Shown here piece after piece: positions 31,154 through 43,712 of a stretch of 64,000 nt of DNA; within the stretch, counting starts at the first letter, position 1; each line of letters starts with the position of its first letter. Origin of the DNA: Amphimedon queenslandica. Its lineage: Eukaryota > Porifera > Demospongiae > Haplosclerida > Niphatidae. The notes under the pieces are model-generated. The model was not told the origin of the DNA. It saw nothing but the letters and a program-made list of their open reading frames with translations, and made no database searches. The position numbers were made by a program, and so were the translations under genes. The stretch is from positions 1,766,938 through 1,830,937 of the forward strand of contig NW_003546242.1 of assembly GCF_000090795.2 (NCBI RefSeq), given 5' to 3'.

Positions 31154-34100
31154 ATGGCAAAACAGCAACCAAAACTAGGTATTCAAAGTTCCTAACAATT
31201 TTGTTAACCAATGTGTGCAATCATTAATAGATTACCCTGGATTAGAAGCAAGATTTTTTCATAGTGCTGCAACTGTAGGTGATTCATTATTTGTGTGGGC
31301 TGGTGATCAAGCTGGTTTGCCTAAAGTACATGACAGTATAGAGAAGAGGAAATTTACTAATACTATACAACACTTTACTGCCTCATCTGGTCAATGGTTT
31401 GCTAGAGAAACTACTGGTACTTCTCCATTAGGAGTCACTGGTTACTACTGTGCTGCAATAAATGACTATTTGTATTATTTTGGTGGCTATTGCAATCATG
31501 ACAACTGCTTTCACAACAGTATTACACAACTGGATACCATTAGTCTTCGATGGAGAGAGTTAAAGTTAACAGATGCAACTAGACCAGTTATGAGGAGAGG
31601 CTGTGGGGGGATGTTATCGTTTGAACACGACAGAGAACACTATTTATTAATGATAGGAGGAATAGGATCTAAACCAGCTGTACAACTACCTGACTATAAA
31701 TATATTGAGTCCAAGCTACATAGTGGAAGATGGCGTACTAATGAGCACTCAATGTATAATTTATCATCAGGTTAGTAATATTAATTGATGATTATGTAGA
31801 TCCATCGTTTTGATTGACTGTTGATTAAGCTATTCAGTGCGATGTTTATGTAAATGTACATCCTTTAATGGGCCATATGTCTTTCATTATTATGCAGGAA
31901 AATGGGGCAATATATTAATCATTGGTGAATGCATACCTCCTGCTGATGGTTTTATCATTGAGAAGATCAGCAGCACAAGAGCTATTCTTTTTGGCGGAAT
32001 TGTACAAGATGATAAGACTGAGGCTACTGCTAATATGTATTTATTAAACATAGACTTATCGCTCAGCACTGTGGTATGTTCAAATAAATTATTTTTAATT
32101 GCTAATCATTAATTTCTTAGTCATGGCAGTATATAAAGAAACCTGAAGCAATTGACCAATGGCCTGTGGGTAGATTTAATCATGCAAGTGCTATTATTGT
32201 AACTGAATTACTCTACCCTATGCTGGTGATATGTGGTGGGATGAATAATAATAATGACATGCTAGATGACTGCTGGATCTTTAATACTACTCAACGCACC
32301 TGGACAACTTGGACAAAAGTATGAATTTTTAATATTGAACGGAAGTTGTGATTGATCAGTCTCAACATTAGACACAAAATGGTATTAATTCTTTTATGAT
32401 TATTTCTATTAACAGTTAGGTATACATCACTCATTTAGTAAGAGATGGGCTCATTCCCTTTCAGTATTCACTTTGAGTCCTCGTTGTTTCTGGATCATAA
32501 CTGTTGGAGGAGCATCTGTTTCTAAAAGAGAAGTTACTACTGATGAGCTGGTTCCATCTCCATACATAACAGTGATAAAAAGTCTAAGTATGTACTGGTA
32601 TTAAGTTTTGCAATGTTTTATCTAAGTAGTCTATACAGTGTACCTGTATCTTGCATTATTACTAGCATGGTGAAACAAGCTATTATTGCATTCTTCATTA
32701 TAAATTCCCCCTTTTATTTTTATAGTTGTCAATAATGAAAAAATTATAGTACAAAATATACCACTATCAAATAATCAGCAGTACCAGAGTACGTATTATC
32801 AGCAACTGCAACTAGGAAGAACCCATTGGCTGGAGCACCAGAAACAAAAAGAGAAATTAGTGCAAGTATTACCCAGCTCAGCACAAGAATGGCAAGGGCA
32901 CCAACTTACAGAATATAAAACATTGCTAAAAGAACAAGAGCTAGAGACACAAGCTATTAAGCAACAATTAAGGAAAGAGCAAGATCATAGGCAGCAGTTG
33001 TTAATAGAATTGGAAAAGAAGGAGGCAGAACGGAGTTTTCAACTACAAGAAAAAGAGCTAATATATCATCATCAATTGCAGGAAAATAAAGCACAGAAGG
33101 AGCGAGAAATACAAAAAATCTGTTTTCAATTACAGGAAAAGCTAGAGAGAGAGAAGGCAGCAAAAGATCTAGAAATACAAAATTATCATTACCAGTTGTT
33201 GGAAAAAGAAAAAATGGAGGCACTAAAAATTCAAGAATATCTTCAACAGCTACAACAAAAGGAGGCAGAAATACTTAATTATTTTAATCAGCTACAAGAA
33301 AGAAATCAAGAAATACAAGAGTACTGCCATCAGTTGGAACAAGTGCAAGTAAGCGAGGCTGAGAAAGATCTAGAAATTCAAAGATGCTATCAAGAAATAC
33401 AAAAGTACCAATATCAGTTACAAGAGAAGGAGAAGGCTGATGCAATTTCAAAGCAAAAAATGCAACAACTATACCATCAGCAATTACAAGAAAAAGAGCA
33501 AGAGAGCTTAGAGAAAGAGAAAGAAAAACAAAAATATCACCAAAAATTGCAAAAAACTGAGAAAGATAAGACCGAGACAAAACAAAAGCATTCTCTACAG
33601 TTGTCAGAAAAAGAAACAGAAATTGAAAAATACCGAAAACATTTGAAAAAAGAAGAAGCAGAGAAGGAGCAATGTCACCTTCAACTAAAAGAAAATGAAA
33701 AGAAATATATTCAACAGTTACAGGTGAAAGACAAGGAACTTTCAGAGAACAAAAAGTATCATCAACTTCAGCTACAAGAAAACGAGGCGAAAATGAAGCA
33801 AAAATTACAAAATTATGATCACAAGTTGCAAAAGATGAAGAAGGAGTTGGAAGATAAAGAAAAAGAGATACAAATTCTTAATCAGCTGATATGTAAGGAA
33901 CAAAGAGAAAAAGATAAAGAAATTCAACAATTACTGCAGCAAATACAACAATATAAACATCAAATACAAGGGAACGATAAATGTATGATTGAAAAGGAGA
34001 GAGCTAAAGAGAAAATTCAGGAAATCAGATTACTTCATTCCTCACAAAGTATGTACTTAAAATTTTTTATTATTGATAATTTTAATTTCCTTTTTGCAGT

Positions 34101-36029
34101 AATATTTGATGAACAGAAGGAGCAAGTACCTATGATGCCATCAAAACAGAAGGTAGAGCAATGCAATGAAAAAACTTCTGAAAGTTTACCCGAGACAGGA
34201 GGTATTAAATCAGCATAATTTATGCATGTAATTTTTAATTCTTGTGTCATTATGTTTGATTTAGATGAACTTAAAGGCGTACACGTTGCTGATAAAAAAT
34301 CATTTCTTATTCAAAGTGGATCTAACCAGTCACTGTCAGTTAACTGGGAGGAATATGGTATAAGGATAACAATACCACAAGGAGCAGTGCTACCCTCTGA
34401 AACTGTACAGATAACTATCAATGCTCTAGTAGGAGGAGATTTTGTATTTCCTGAAGATACTGAGCTTATTAGTGCAGTATATGCCATAAGCCTCTCCAAG
34501 CCTTTTCTTGAACCTGTTAAACTTGAGGTACAGCATTGTGTCTCCATAACAACACCAGCTCATAGCAACTACCTTAGTTTTTCTACTGCAACTAATAATC
34601 AGCCACCTTTCCAGTTTAATACAGTAGATGGCGGAGAATTTTCTATTGGCAACAGATATGGTAGCATAAGTATTGCTAAGTTTTCTAAGTGGTCTGTTGT
34701 CATGAAACGCAGGAGAAGAACACGTATGCATCCATATCGCACAGAAAATTTATCACATAAAAAAGAGCATAAATCTCTCTCAGTTTCATCATCATCACAG
34801 TCTTCAACTAATGTTGAAGAATCTTTTCCTAATATTGAAGAACCACTTGAGAAAATTCCTTTATCTTCAAGCAGAACAATTGATGCATCAGAACAAAATC
34901 AGTTGATGATACAAATACCAGTTGAGATATTAGAAGGTAAAAATGTATGGAGTCCTTGGTAATATTATTGTATAAATTGTAGATGAGTCACCTGTTAAGC
35001 TTTACTTTGGTCAAGTAATATATGAGGTTAGAAAAACAGGAAGAGAATGGTTGATGAGATTTCTACTTTGTCAAGATCTAAATGCACTAGTAGAGGTATA
35101 ATAAGTTCTATGTTCTCAGTATACATTTAATTTTTGATTAAAACAGCATATTAAAAAGGTATTCAAGAGCTTTGAAGAAAATATGGAAATAGCTTTTGAG
35201 TTTGAAAATTGCCATGATGGATGCATTGAGTTGCAACTTGATGATAGAAAATGTCCTAAAGGATGGTCAGTGAGACCTCATCAAAAACCTTCAAAAGTCA
35301 GGACTTAAATTAATAGTGACATGTAAAATGATGTAATTATAATGATTACAATATAGGTAAGCCAAAATCTTATTGATAAATATGGCAGCATGTCTCCTCC
35401 TCGATTTCCAAAATGTGTATTCACAATCACAGCCACTCCTGATGAAGATGCAGTTAAAGAATTAAGTTATCCCATCACAATGCAAGGAATAAAATCTGAC
35501 ACTGAGGAAATAAACGTTGTATTAACAATGGGTTAGTATTATTGTGAGTTAGTTTATTAAGTTAGATCTATATTTAGGTGACTTTCAGCAAAAACCTGCT
35601 GGAACTATTGCATCACCATCAGGGTCAATTTCACCAGGTATATTTTAATTATATAGTCACTATAGTAGTATAATAATTTATAACATTATAGTAGCTGAAA
35701 GGCAGCTCAAACCAGCTGCAGAGGTTCTACGAGATCACTTGGATACACTTTCTGAAATCCTGGCAGCTCCAAGTAATCTTTTGGCTATCATTACAAGCTT
35801 ATACAGTAAAAAGCTGATTACTGATGAGACTTACACTGAGTCAATGAATGCTGGCAGACCAATACTTGATAGATGTGCTTCACTGCTGTTTGCTCTTAAA
35901 TGTACAATTACTACAAAGCCTCAGGCAATAATTACTTTAATTGAAATATTAAAAGGAAAAGAAGCTTTTAAAGAAATTGCTGATAAAATGGATTTGGAAG
36001 TGTCTTTTCATAATTACACAAACAATTAG
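31154..36029 (+). CDS. Kelch - coiled-coil - ZU5 - CARD/death-fold protein
   Basis: Thirteen in-phase exons: 31154-31178, 31231-31770, 31898-32073, 32121-32318, 32416-32587, 32726-34048, 34100-34201, 34265-34936, 34983-35095, 35147-35296, 35357-35531, 35578-35637, 35692-36029; 1347 codons. There is no signal peptide (MAKQQPKLDYPGLEARFFHSA), so it is cytosolic. Residues 10 to about 365 carry Kelch repeats (HSAATVGDSLFVWAG, YLYYFGGY, ILFGGIV, VICGGMN, ITVGGAS with the following W positions). Residues 385-815 form a long Gln/Glu/Lys coiled coil with a repeating 'YHxQLQEKE'-like unit. About 850-985 is ZU5 (WEEYGIRITIPQGAV, TELISAVYAIS, KFSKWSVV). About 1070-1215 is a linker of unrecognised fold. 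About 1250-1330 is an all-helical death-fold domain of CARD type (YSKKLITDETYTESM, ILDRCASLLFAL, ITLIEILKG). Such architecture suggests an intracellular sensor or scaffold that signals through CARD interactions; that role is inference. Domain borders are by eye. Confidence 0.88.
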
Positions 36030-36240
36030 TTGTCCTATATTTAACAATTATTTATTTAAAAAAATTTAGAATACTAAAAATAGCAGACAAGCCTATCAAC
36101 AAACAGACACACAAGATGCTTTGAGGCTTGCTCAAGCTCATCCTAATTAGAATAATATAGTAATAATAATAATTCTGAAGTTAAAAGTACGGAATAGAGA
36201 CCTATTTTAATAGTACAATGTCAATTATTAATCATCCTTG

Positions 36241-36558
36241 TTAGCATCTTTCTCTCTTCTTCTGACAATACAACCAAAGACAAAGGATATCAAGCAACAA
36301 AAATATGACACCACTTATAATTGTAAGAACTGCAGCAATTGTTGCTATTGTACCACGTGAAGATGGAGTATCACTAGTAGCCTCATTTGTAGGAGAAGTG
36401 GCTGGTATATTTTCACTGCTCATGAAAGGAGAGGGTGAAGGAGCTAGGGAAAGAGATAAGGTTGAGTCTGACCTGCTGCTGCTTAATGTCAGTACAGGAA
36501 TGACTTGAAGAACTAATACAGTTAAAAGAAGGAGAGAGCAATCTTTCATGACTCTCAT
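36241..36558 (-). CDS. Small single-pass membrane protein, unrecognised
   Basis: A 105-codon frame with an N-terminal signal peptide (MKDCSLLLLTVLVLQVIPVLT), a Ser/Thr/Pro-rich ectodomain of about 45 residues, a membrane segment (IATIAAVLTIISGVIFLLLD) and a short basic tail (YCQKKRERC). The signal/stalk/TM order is what argues for a real gene, since length alone would not. It lies 211 bp after the stop of the Kelch gene on the opposite strand. No family recognised. Confidence 0.5.
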   Translation of the reverse strand: MRVMKDCSLLLLTVLVLQVIPVLTLSSSRSDSTLSLSLAPSPSPFMSSENIPATSPTNEATSDTPSSRGTIATIAAVLTIISGVIFLLLDILCLWLYCQKKRERC

Positions 36559-38848
36559 TTTTGTTGCAACTGAAGTTATGACTTATGACCTTTGATTGTG
36601 GCATATTAATAGTCACATATTACACAGAGTTTCCCTGTTATTTTTACAGCTGTGAATAAGTGAACCCACAAAAGCAACTATAACCCATACTTGGACATTG
36701 TCATTCATATATACTATCAAGAGTACATGTAGATAGCTAGTATATCTACTCTTGATACTATGATCAGTGGTAGATTGTAACTACATACATAACTTGTGCA
36801 AAACAAAATTGTAAAATGCAAAAAAATTTTCCATGCTTACATTAATATCTAAAATCACAAATGTTACTTTGATTTTGTCCAGACCAGATTTTATACAATT
36901 TCATTGCCAGGAGTCCATGATAACCTTTGATGCTCAACATTGCAAATTTACCAATACTTAAAAAAGGAGAAAAAGAGAAAAGGGAGGATGAAAAATAAAA
37001 AACCACAAAGTGAGAGTTGCTATAGACAAAAGACATACAATAGTAAAAGCTTTCTTACTTTTTACATTTTTAACATTTTTAAAGATTTTCAGAAACAGTC
37101 CCACAAGTAGAACATGACTTTTGATCACAATAAAACTATACATGTACATGTACATGTACATTTTAAAATTTTCATCACTTTTGTCAACACTTATAATTAT
37201 TATTATTGAAACATTATTACTATTATTTTTATCACTATAGAACTAACCATTTGTTTCATTGTATGGCAGCAATCACTAAGTATTAGTGTAGTCAATTGAT
37301 CTTCCTGTTATAATATAAAAATTAAAATCAATAGAAAGTACACAGTAAATTTCTTAAAACTGATGCTGAGCAACTGTTCCAATCTTTCAATTACAAAAGA
37401 GCTCTAACGCTTGATAACAGATGGGAATGACTGATATTTCAACAAGGTCATACATCTACATGTAAATCATTCATTGAGCATGCATCAAAACAGCCAGTTA
37501 TATTGTGGCAAATACTGTATAGCGGGTAATTTTTAAAAGAGACAAATTTTGACAAATTTCTAAAATTTTGATAATTATCAGGTTTTGAGTGGGCAAATTC
37601 GTTGCCATGTACCATTAAAATGTGGATAAAGGCTCAAAAAGGCAGGTTTTAATTTGCTGAACAGCTAACAAAATGCCAAATTCACCAAAATTTATCTCCT
37701 CCTAACTAGAATTATTCAGTGCCAGATTATCATCATTAATAATTTGTATTAACTTACAAGAGTTATGCTAGTGACCACTTGCACTAACTGTTAAAATAAA
37801 ACTCAGTGAATGTGTGGTTATGTTAATGCACAATCTTCAGGAGATACTTCTCAACTTCTAGGGATTTGTAATCTTTGGTTTGTTGTAATAAATTTTTAAG
37901 AAAGTATTTCATGGAATACCTTGTACTATAATAGTTTAGCAACTCTGAATATTGATCAAAAAATTTAATTTTGATTGGAAACAGCTCAAACTTTGTACAT
38001 AGTCTTTGTATAATATGCATCAAAAAAGTAATAGAAATTGGGAGTGATTTTGGATCAAGGACTACATAGTCGGAATGTAGAGCTAGGAAAGAATTAATAT
38101 CATTACTGATTATTATAAGTCATAGAGAGAGAGAGTATACAATGTACATTAGAGCCTTTAGGCTTAGCTAGCATAACCTGCTTCTCCATTGGTTAATACA
38201 TTCAGCACATAAGGTGGAGAGTTCTGTCAGTAGCAGAAACACAAACCTTAACAGAATTGTCTCCCTTAGAGACAGACAGTATTGCTGCTTCAAAACTGAA
38301 TGTTGGTATTAGACCATGCATGACCAGGAGCAACTAAAAGAATATGAGGAATTGATCTAGAATAGAGAGAGATTATTATTGCTTGATATTAACCAATTAG
38401 TCGAATGAACTCCAAGAATATGATCAAATATTTGAACATTGTAAAGTAGATTGTGACAGAGAGCAATACAGTCTAGCCTCCTTCTCTCTCAGAACTCGAG
38501 CAATTAGATCTGTAATTAGTCTAAAGGAATGTATGTCAATGAGTGGGAGTGAGGCAGCTTAAACTTCAGTAGGCAGGTATATAGGTATGTTTTTGATTTA
38601 CTAGTTATGAATTTATATACATGTAGATATATAGCCTAGATCTAAATCTCGCATAAATTATAATTTTATTTTGTTGTAGAAAGTGAAATTTTATGAACAT
38701 TTATTAGAGAAAAAGAATTTTTTTATCACACTGAAAACTCTATGTATAATGCTGAGGAATGCATCATAATTTCTAAGACTAAAAATATAGCTAACAGAAA
38801 TAACAATAGCATGAGTAATTAAAAGTGGACAGCAAAAAAACCTTGAAA
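36559..38848. other. Intergenic region with repeats
   Basis: Contains a small hairpin at about 36712-36760 (TATCAAGAGTA/TACTCTTGATA), an ACATGT run at 37138-37160, a 'gcgggtaattttt' repeat at about 37515-37705, and a dispersed ~190-bp repeat at 37960-38090. On the minus strand at about 38204-38298 one frame reads SFEAAILSVSKGDNSVKVC, reminiscent of Calx-beta-like sponge ectodomains, but no exon borders or neighbours support it. Confidence 0.45.
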
Positions 38849-41800
38849 TTAAAATAAATCAACAACTGATTCTCGTCTGACATAATCAGTAGAACTTGGT
38901 ACCATGGCTCTTCTTTGTTGATCAACAGTTAGATGTGATTCAGTTACATCTAAAAGAGGATCATCATCGTCATCTTGTTTCTTGAATAACTTCTTAATTA
39001 GAGCATCATAACATTTCATATGTGATAACTGCAGGTGAAGATGATAAACAACAATCAAACTAAAACTAAAAATAAAAACAGATAAACAAGTATTGTACCA
39101 AATCAATACTTTACTCTCATCAGTAAAAGTTACAGATAAAGAAATCATGATGCACAAATTTAATAAGAGCCAAACTTCAAGCACATTGTTCATTCTTTTC
39201 TTGTAAACTCCACCAAAAAAGTGACTCAATGATTGCACAATGGCTAACACTGTCAATAGCATTGACAATAGGAAGTACTGTGACTGAATGAAACTTTCAA
39301 CTAAAGTAACTGATAAGAGTACTGGTATCCTAGCCACTAGCAGTAGACCAGGCCAGAACCGATACTCATCTTTCATTGGACCACTATAAGCATCAATAAT
39401 AGGCTTGAAATGGCTCCAAAATTTTCTAAAAAATCTAAAATTTGAAAGATACTTCTCGTGAAAACAATTAAGTAGTAGGAACAGTGTGTATGGTATGACA
39501 AAAAAACAGTCACCAATAGGGCAAATCCAAATAGTCCAGCATGCTTCCCTTTAGCATATTCAACATTAGGATCCTCATACCATAAACTAACTGATCTTAC
39601 TGACTCATTTGTACAGTGAAGAGTTACCTCACGCTTGTGTAGTACAATAACAATAGTACGTACTAGTTTAGTATATGAGAGAAGGAAGAGAGTAGATAAA
39701 ACAGGAACAGCATGAGACCCCATCAGTCTTGATATTTTACCATATCTCCTACACAATTGTATGATGATAATGATAATGATCCACAGGTAGAGAGGGAAAG
39801 CAAACTGGAGCCATTGTTTAGCATAATTGTCCATACCATTGTAAAAACATATCTCAAACCCAAAGTCTAAGTTAATCCATGATATCACTTGACTCAAAAC
39901 TGGTAATGCTCCTTTCCTTGAAAAGACTGGCTCATACAACTTGACAATGTTAGCATAGAACAATAGACTATTGAGTGTACCCACTGATACTGTTAAATTG
40001 AGAGCAATGAGTAGAACCACAAGTAGTACACCCATCACTGCAAATAGAGCAATCCAAGCTATCATCATGTAATTATCATGGCACTGTCCACACTTGTTTG
40101 ATCCTATTAGTAGACTGTATCCCTCTCTACATGATCCACACATTCTCTGTCTTCTATCATCCACACATTGAGTATCAGTGTCATTCAACTTGAAGGTAAC
40201 AGGATTAGGAGAACAATAGAGGAGACAGTCCTCATTGATAATACATGCATTAGGATTGGTTGCATTAGCATTGAAAGGTGTACTGGTATCATATGTTCCA
40301 ATCCACAGTAGACCATTGTGTGTGATATTTAGACTAGTTATATTACACGTCACATTCTCTCTTGAAACACTTTGACTGCAAGCACAGATACCTTGTGAAC
40401 TATCTATACTAAAACCAATGGGACATTCATTAATAATATAATCCCAATAAATGTAATGGGGTGGTTTAATAGCAAATACCAAGGCATGTATTAGATGACT
40501 GGGAGCATGGTTTGGTTTGTATTCAATCAGTGAACAATTAGAATTAGGTTTAGGTCTAACATATACATGATCAACTGCATGAGCACTCCTTATACTCAGT
40601 CCATCACGTATTTCCACTATACCATCAGTGACATTTAGTGTTCCAAAGTAACCATGACCCAACAAAGCTACATGAAACTTTAGTGCTTGACCTGGATAAA
40701 TCTGTTTCTCAATTGCATTTCTTAAATTAGTCAAATTGCAGAATTGTATTTTCCATGCATCACCTGTTGAACTAATGTTTTGATTTGTCAAGTTAAAATG
40801 TTTGCTTTGATGATCAGTGTATCCATATATATCATCACCAAGTGCAGCACTATTATTTATCAATGTAAGAGGTATCTTTGGTGCTATTAATCTTATATCA
40901 CTATCTGATGACTGTTCAACATAAATCCCTCCACCTTTATAAGAAGCATGATTATCAATAAACTCCAAGTTAGCTGATGATGTTAATATCAATTGTGATG
41001 AGTCATTCATTGCTAATCCTCCTCCAACTACTCCAGTATTGTGTTTGAATGTTAATTTATTCTCAATTGTTACCATTGATAAGCTAAGTAACAATCCTGT
41101 TGAGGTACTGTTAGCAACAGTAACATTACTGAGACTAATAGCATTACTGTTTAATATCATAATTGCTTTATTGCCAATAAATTGAGTATCTATTATATTG
41201 ATTTGGATTGATACCAAAAATTTTTCATGAATATTAATATGTAAGCCTGTAATTCTGTTGTCAGCTATCAAACACGACTTCATAATAATACTGATAATGT
41301 GATTGCTGAGTTTTCTAAGTAAGCATGGAACTTCAGCTATTCTAATTCCATACCAATTATCACGAAATTGACTATCCTCAATTACAAAAGAAGAAATTAA
41401 TTGAATATGAGGAAATTGGCACTTCTTTGGGTTCAGTTCTGCATTAAAAATAATATGAAAGATAAAAAGATCATTAATTCCTGATTGAAATGATGAGTTT
41501 TTAATATAAAAAGAAAAAAGACTATTACCAAATTGCAAAATAAATTGAGAATGAGTTATACAATAATGATCAAAGATGACTGATAGATTGTATGAGGTAC
41601 CATGATGAATATATAGGCCAAAGTGCAATGATGTAACATTATTCAGTATTAGTGAGTAATGAGGTAGTTCAGTGCTACATACTGGTGGAGGCTTGTACTA
41701 AATGAGTACATCATAACGATTGAAAACTGAGGATGATACCTTAATGTCAAAAACATTGTTTAATTCTATAGAAAATGGTGTCTTTTTTAAAGCTGTTGTT

Positions 41801-42195
41801 CCAATAAATAAAGAGTTAGTTATGGTAATATTGTTGGATGATCTAGCCATTACTCCAACATTATATACTGACATGTTAGAAAAAACAACATGATTGCTAT
41901 TATGAATGTGAATAGACCTTCTATGGCTCCTGCTACTAACAAGGCAAGACTGATCCAGTCCATGTAGAGTAACATTCCTTACTGCAGTCAAGTTAACATC
42001 AGTATTAATGTCACTGGTTCCAATGAAGTAGAAGATGATGTTATTATATTGAGATATATCCTCAGCATACACTGATAAAGGATTACAAGGTGTATGAGTA
42101 ACTGAACTGCAGTCATCAGAAACATAATACTGATGAGAGGAGACACTGCAGGAGCTACTGAAGAATAAGAGAGCAACCACTAACAGGAGAGACAT
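38849..42195 (-). CDS. Large beta-helix / Cys-rich / multi-TM surface protein, near-intact single exon
   Basis: One uninterrupted exon of about 1115 codons except for two lesions. It has a signal peptide (MSLLLVVALLFF..SCS), then about 480 residues of parallel beta-helix-like sequence with repeated 'N.T...S....F' rungs, many NxS/T sites, VVGGGLAMNDSS and HASYKGGGIYV. Next comes a Cys-rich stalk (CPIGFSIDSSQGICAC, CGSCREGYSLLIGSNKCGQC) and eight or so membrane segments with the family block DFGFEICFYNG, QWLQFAFPLYLW and VPVLSTLFLLSYTKL. The cytoplasmic tail has an acidic dileucine (DDDDDPLL). Lesions: a TAG at 41698-41700 after FNRYDVLI, and a T-run at 39500-39506 (seven Ts where the protein frame needs eight) just after LLVTVF. 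Both could be polymorphism or assembly error; otherwise a very young pseudogene. A receptor or adhesion role is inferred. Similar multi-TM blocks are known from sponges and other early animals without an assigned function. Confidence 0.8.
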
Positions 42196-42635
42196 ACTCT
42201 TACTTTTACTAACAGTTATTGTGTACCACTTGCTGATGCAACATTAGCTCTTATAATAGCTCAAACTCTCCAAATATGGAAATCTATAATTACACTGTAG
42301 AGTAGTCATAGGAATGACAGGTATTGGCTAAACTCATTTTGTAGATGAAATTTAATGTCACTAATTCTTTTAAAGTCAGTCAACTTGCTGTCATTTTGAA
42401 CTAATTTCTGGTACATATATTAAAGCTAGAGTGCTCCTGTCTTCTAGTTATATCGGTCCTCTTCTGGGACCTACTTGCAGGGGCATTGTAAAGTATTGGC
42501 CATCACTAATTCACTACTTCACTTGAACATTGTGATGTTTTGGATCTGTAATCTGTTGTCAGGTGAATCATAAATACTCAGTAAATTTACTATCTTATGG
42601 ATGAACTGATAATAAAATAGCACGTAACCATAGAT

Positions 42636-43712
42636 ATTAGAGTAAATGAAAGGGATTGGCAATGGGGCGTAGCAACAGGAAATGCGGGTTGGTTCACCAC
42701 GTGACAACAATCAGTGTTTTGATTGATTTCCCATCTCCTCCATTGGTGAAGTTGCCAGGGGCGTATCTGAGGGGGGGCCTACAGGGGCCTGGGCCCCCCC
42801 ATCAATTGTTGTAGATAATGATATTCATTGTTTGTTTTATTACTTACCACCTAGTGATAAAAATTAACCACCTTGTAATCATTTACAATACATTGCACAG
42901 CAGCAAATGTCAAGAAATAAGAAGTGGACAGAAGCAAAACACTCATTTTATAATAATCATTGCTGAAAATGTAAGATTTTGATGCTTTTAAAATACGCAA
43001 AATGCTGTTTTAGTGCACTATACGAACGCTAAAAAGGGGTGTGGCCAAATTTTCGGCGCGCTTCGCGCGCCATTTATCTTCAGGCCTCCTCATCATTTCC
43101 TTCCCAGCTACGCCCCTGGAAGTTGCTCTGGCAGGATTTCAAAGGAAATTTGTGCTGCTCCAGGATAGCACTTGCTTTCCATATAGAATTTTTAGAGCTA
43201 CCTGCAGCAAGGTTTTTATCTCCAAAAAGCCATTTTTCAACCAGTTAAAGGTACACAAAGTCGCCTGTTTTTGAAACACTTTATCGTTCGTAAAACACTC
43301 AAGCTTCATTGTATTAATATGCAAGTTAGCTCATTCCATAGGAGATTTCAAGCTCTTTAAAATGGTTATATTTATTCGTAGCTCAAGAACAAAATGAGTC
43401 TCTCAGAGGGGGAAAAGATGGTATTTCTAGTTAAAGAGTGACGCGGCTACTAACGCATGCATTGATTTACTGAACAAAAAATATTAATAAAAAGCATAAC
43501 ATTGGTTAATATTGTGTGTGAGTTTTGTTTGCATGAATTGTATTCTCTTGGAGTTATTCAAAAATAAAGCAGGAAAATTCCAGTTTTTTACTCCAAAATC
43601 GGTCAAAAAATCCCAATGCTCCTCTGTTTATTTAGCAACAATGAAATGAATCAAGGCTTGCCCACACCCACACTTCCGTTTCCAATCCCTTTCATTTACT
43701 CTATTATCTATG
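42636..43712. mobile_element. TIR element with AGAGTAAATGAAAGGGATTGG ends, split by a hAT MITE
   Basis: AGAGTAAATGAAAGGGATTGG at the left and its reverse complement at about 43680-43700 on the right, with further matching bases outward (TAGATA.T). The interior includes a CACGTGAC box and a non-coding body, interrupted by the hAT-type insertion at 42756-43118. No transposase seen. Confidence 0.65.
42756..43118. mobile_element. Non-autonomous hAT element, CAGGGGCGTA ends
   Basis: Starts CAGGGGCGTATCTG, ends CAGCTACGCCCCTG. A perfect 8-bp target duplication GAAGTTGC lies at 42748-42755 and 43119-43126. 363 bp, no coding capacity. Nested in the 42636-43712 element. Confidence 0.9.

Noticed and set aside
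32957-33580. Long hydrophobic frames antisense to the coiled coil
   Set aside because: Reverse complements of Gln/Glu/Lys codons give Phe/Leu/Ser-rich shadows; the plus-strand coiled coil is the real product.
38204-38298. Calx-beta-like peptide SFEAAILSVSKGDN on the minus strand
   Set aside because: The motif is suggestive, but there are no splice sites or neighbouring exons to support a gene.
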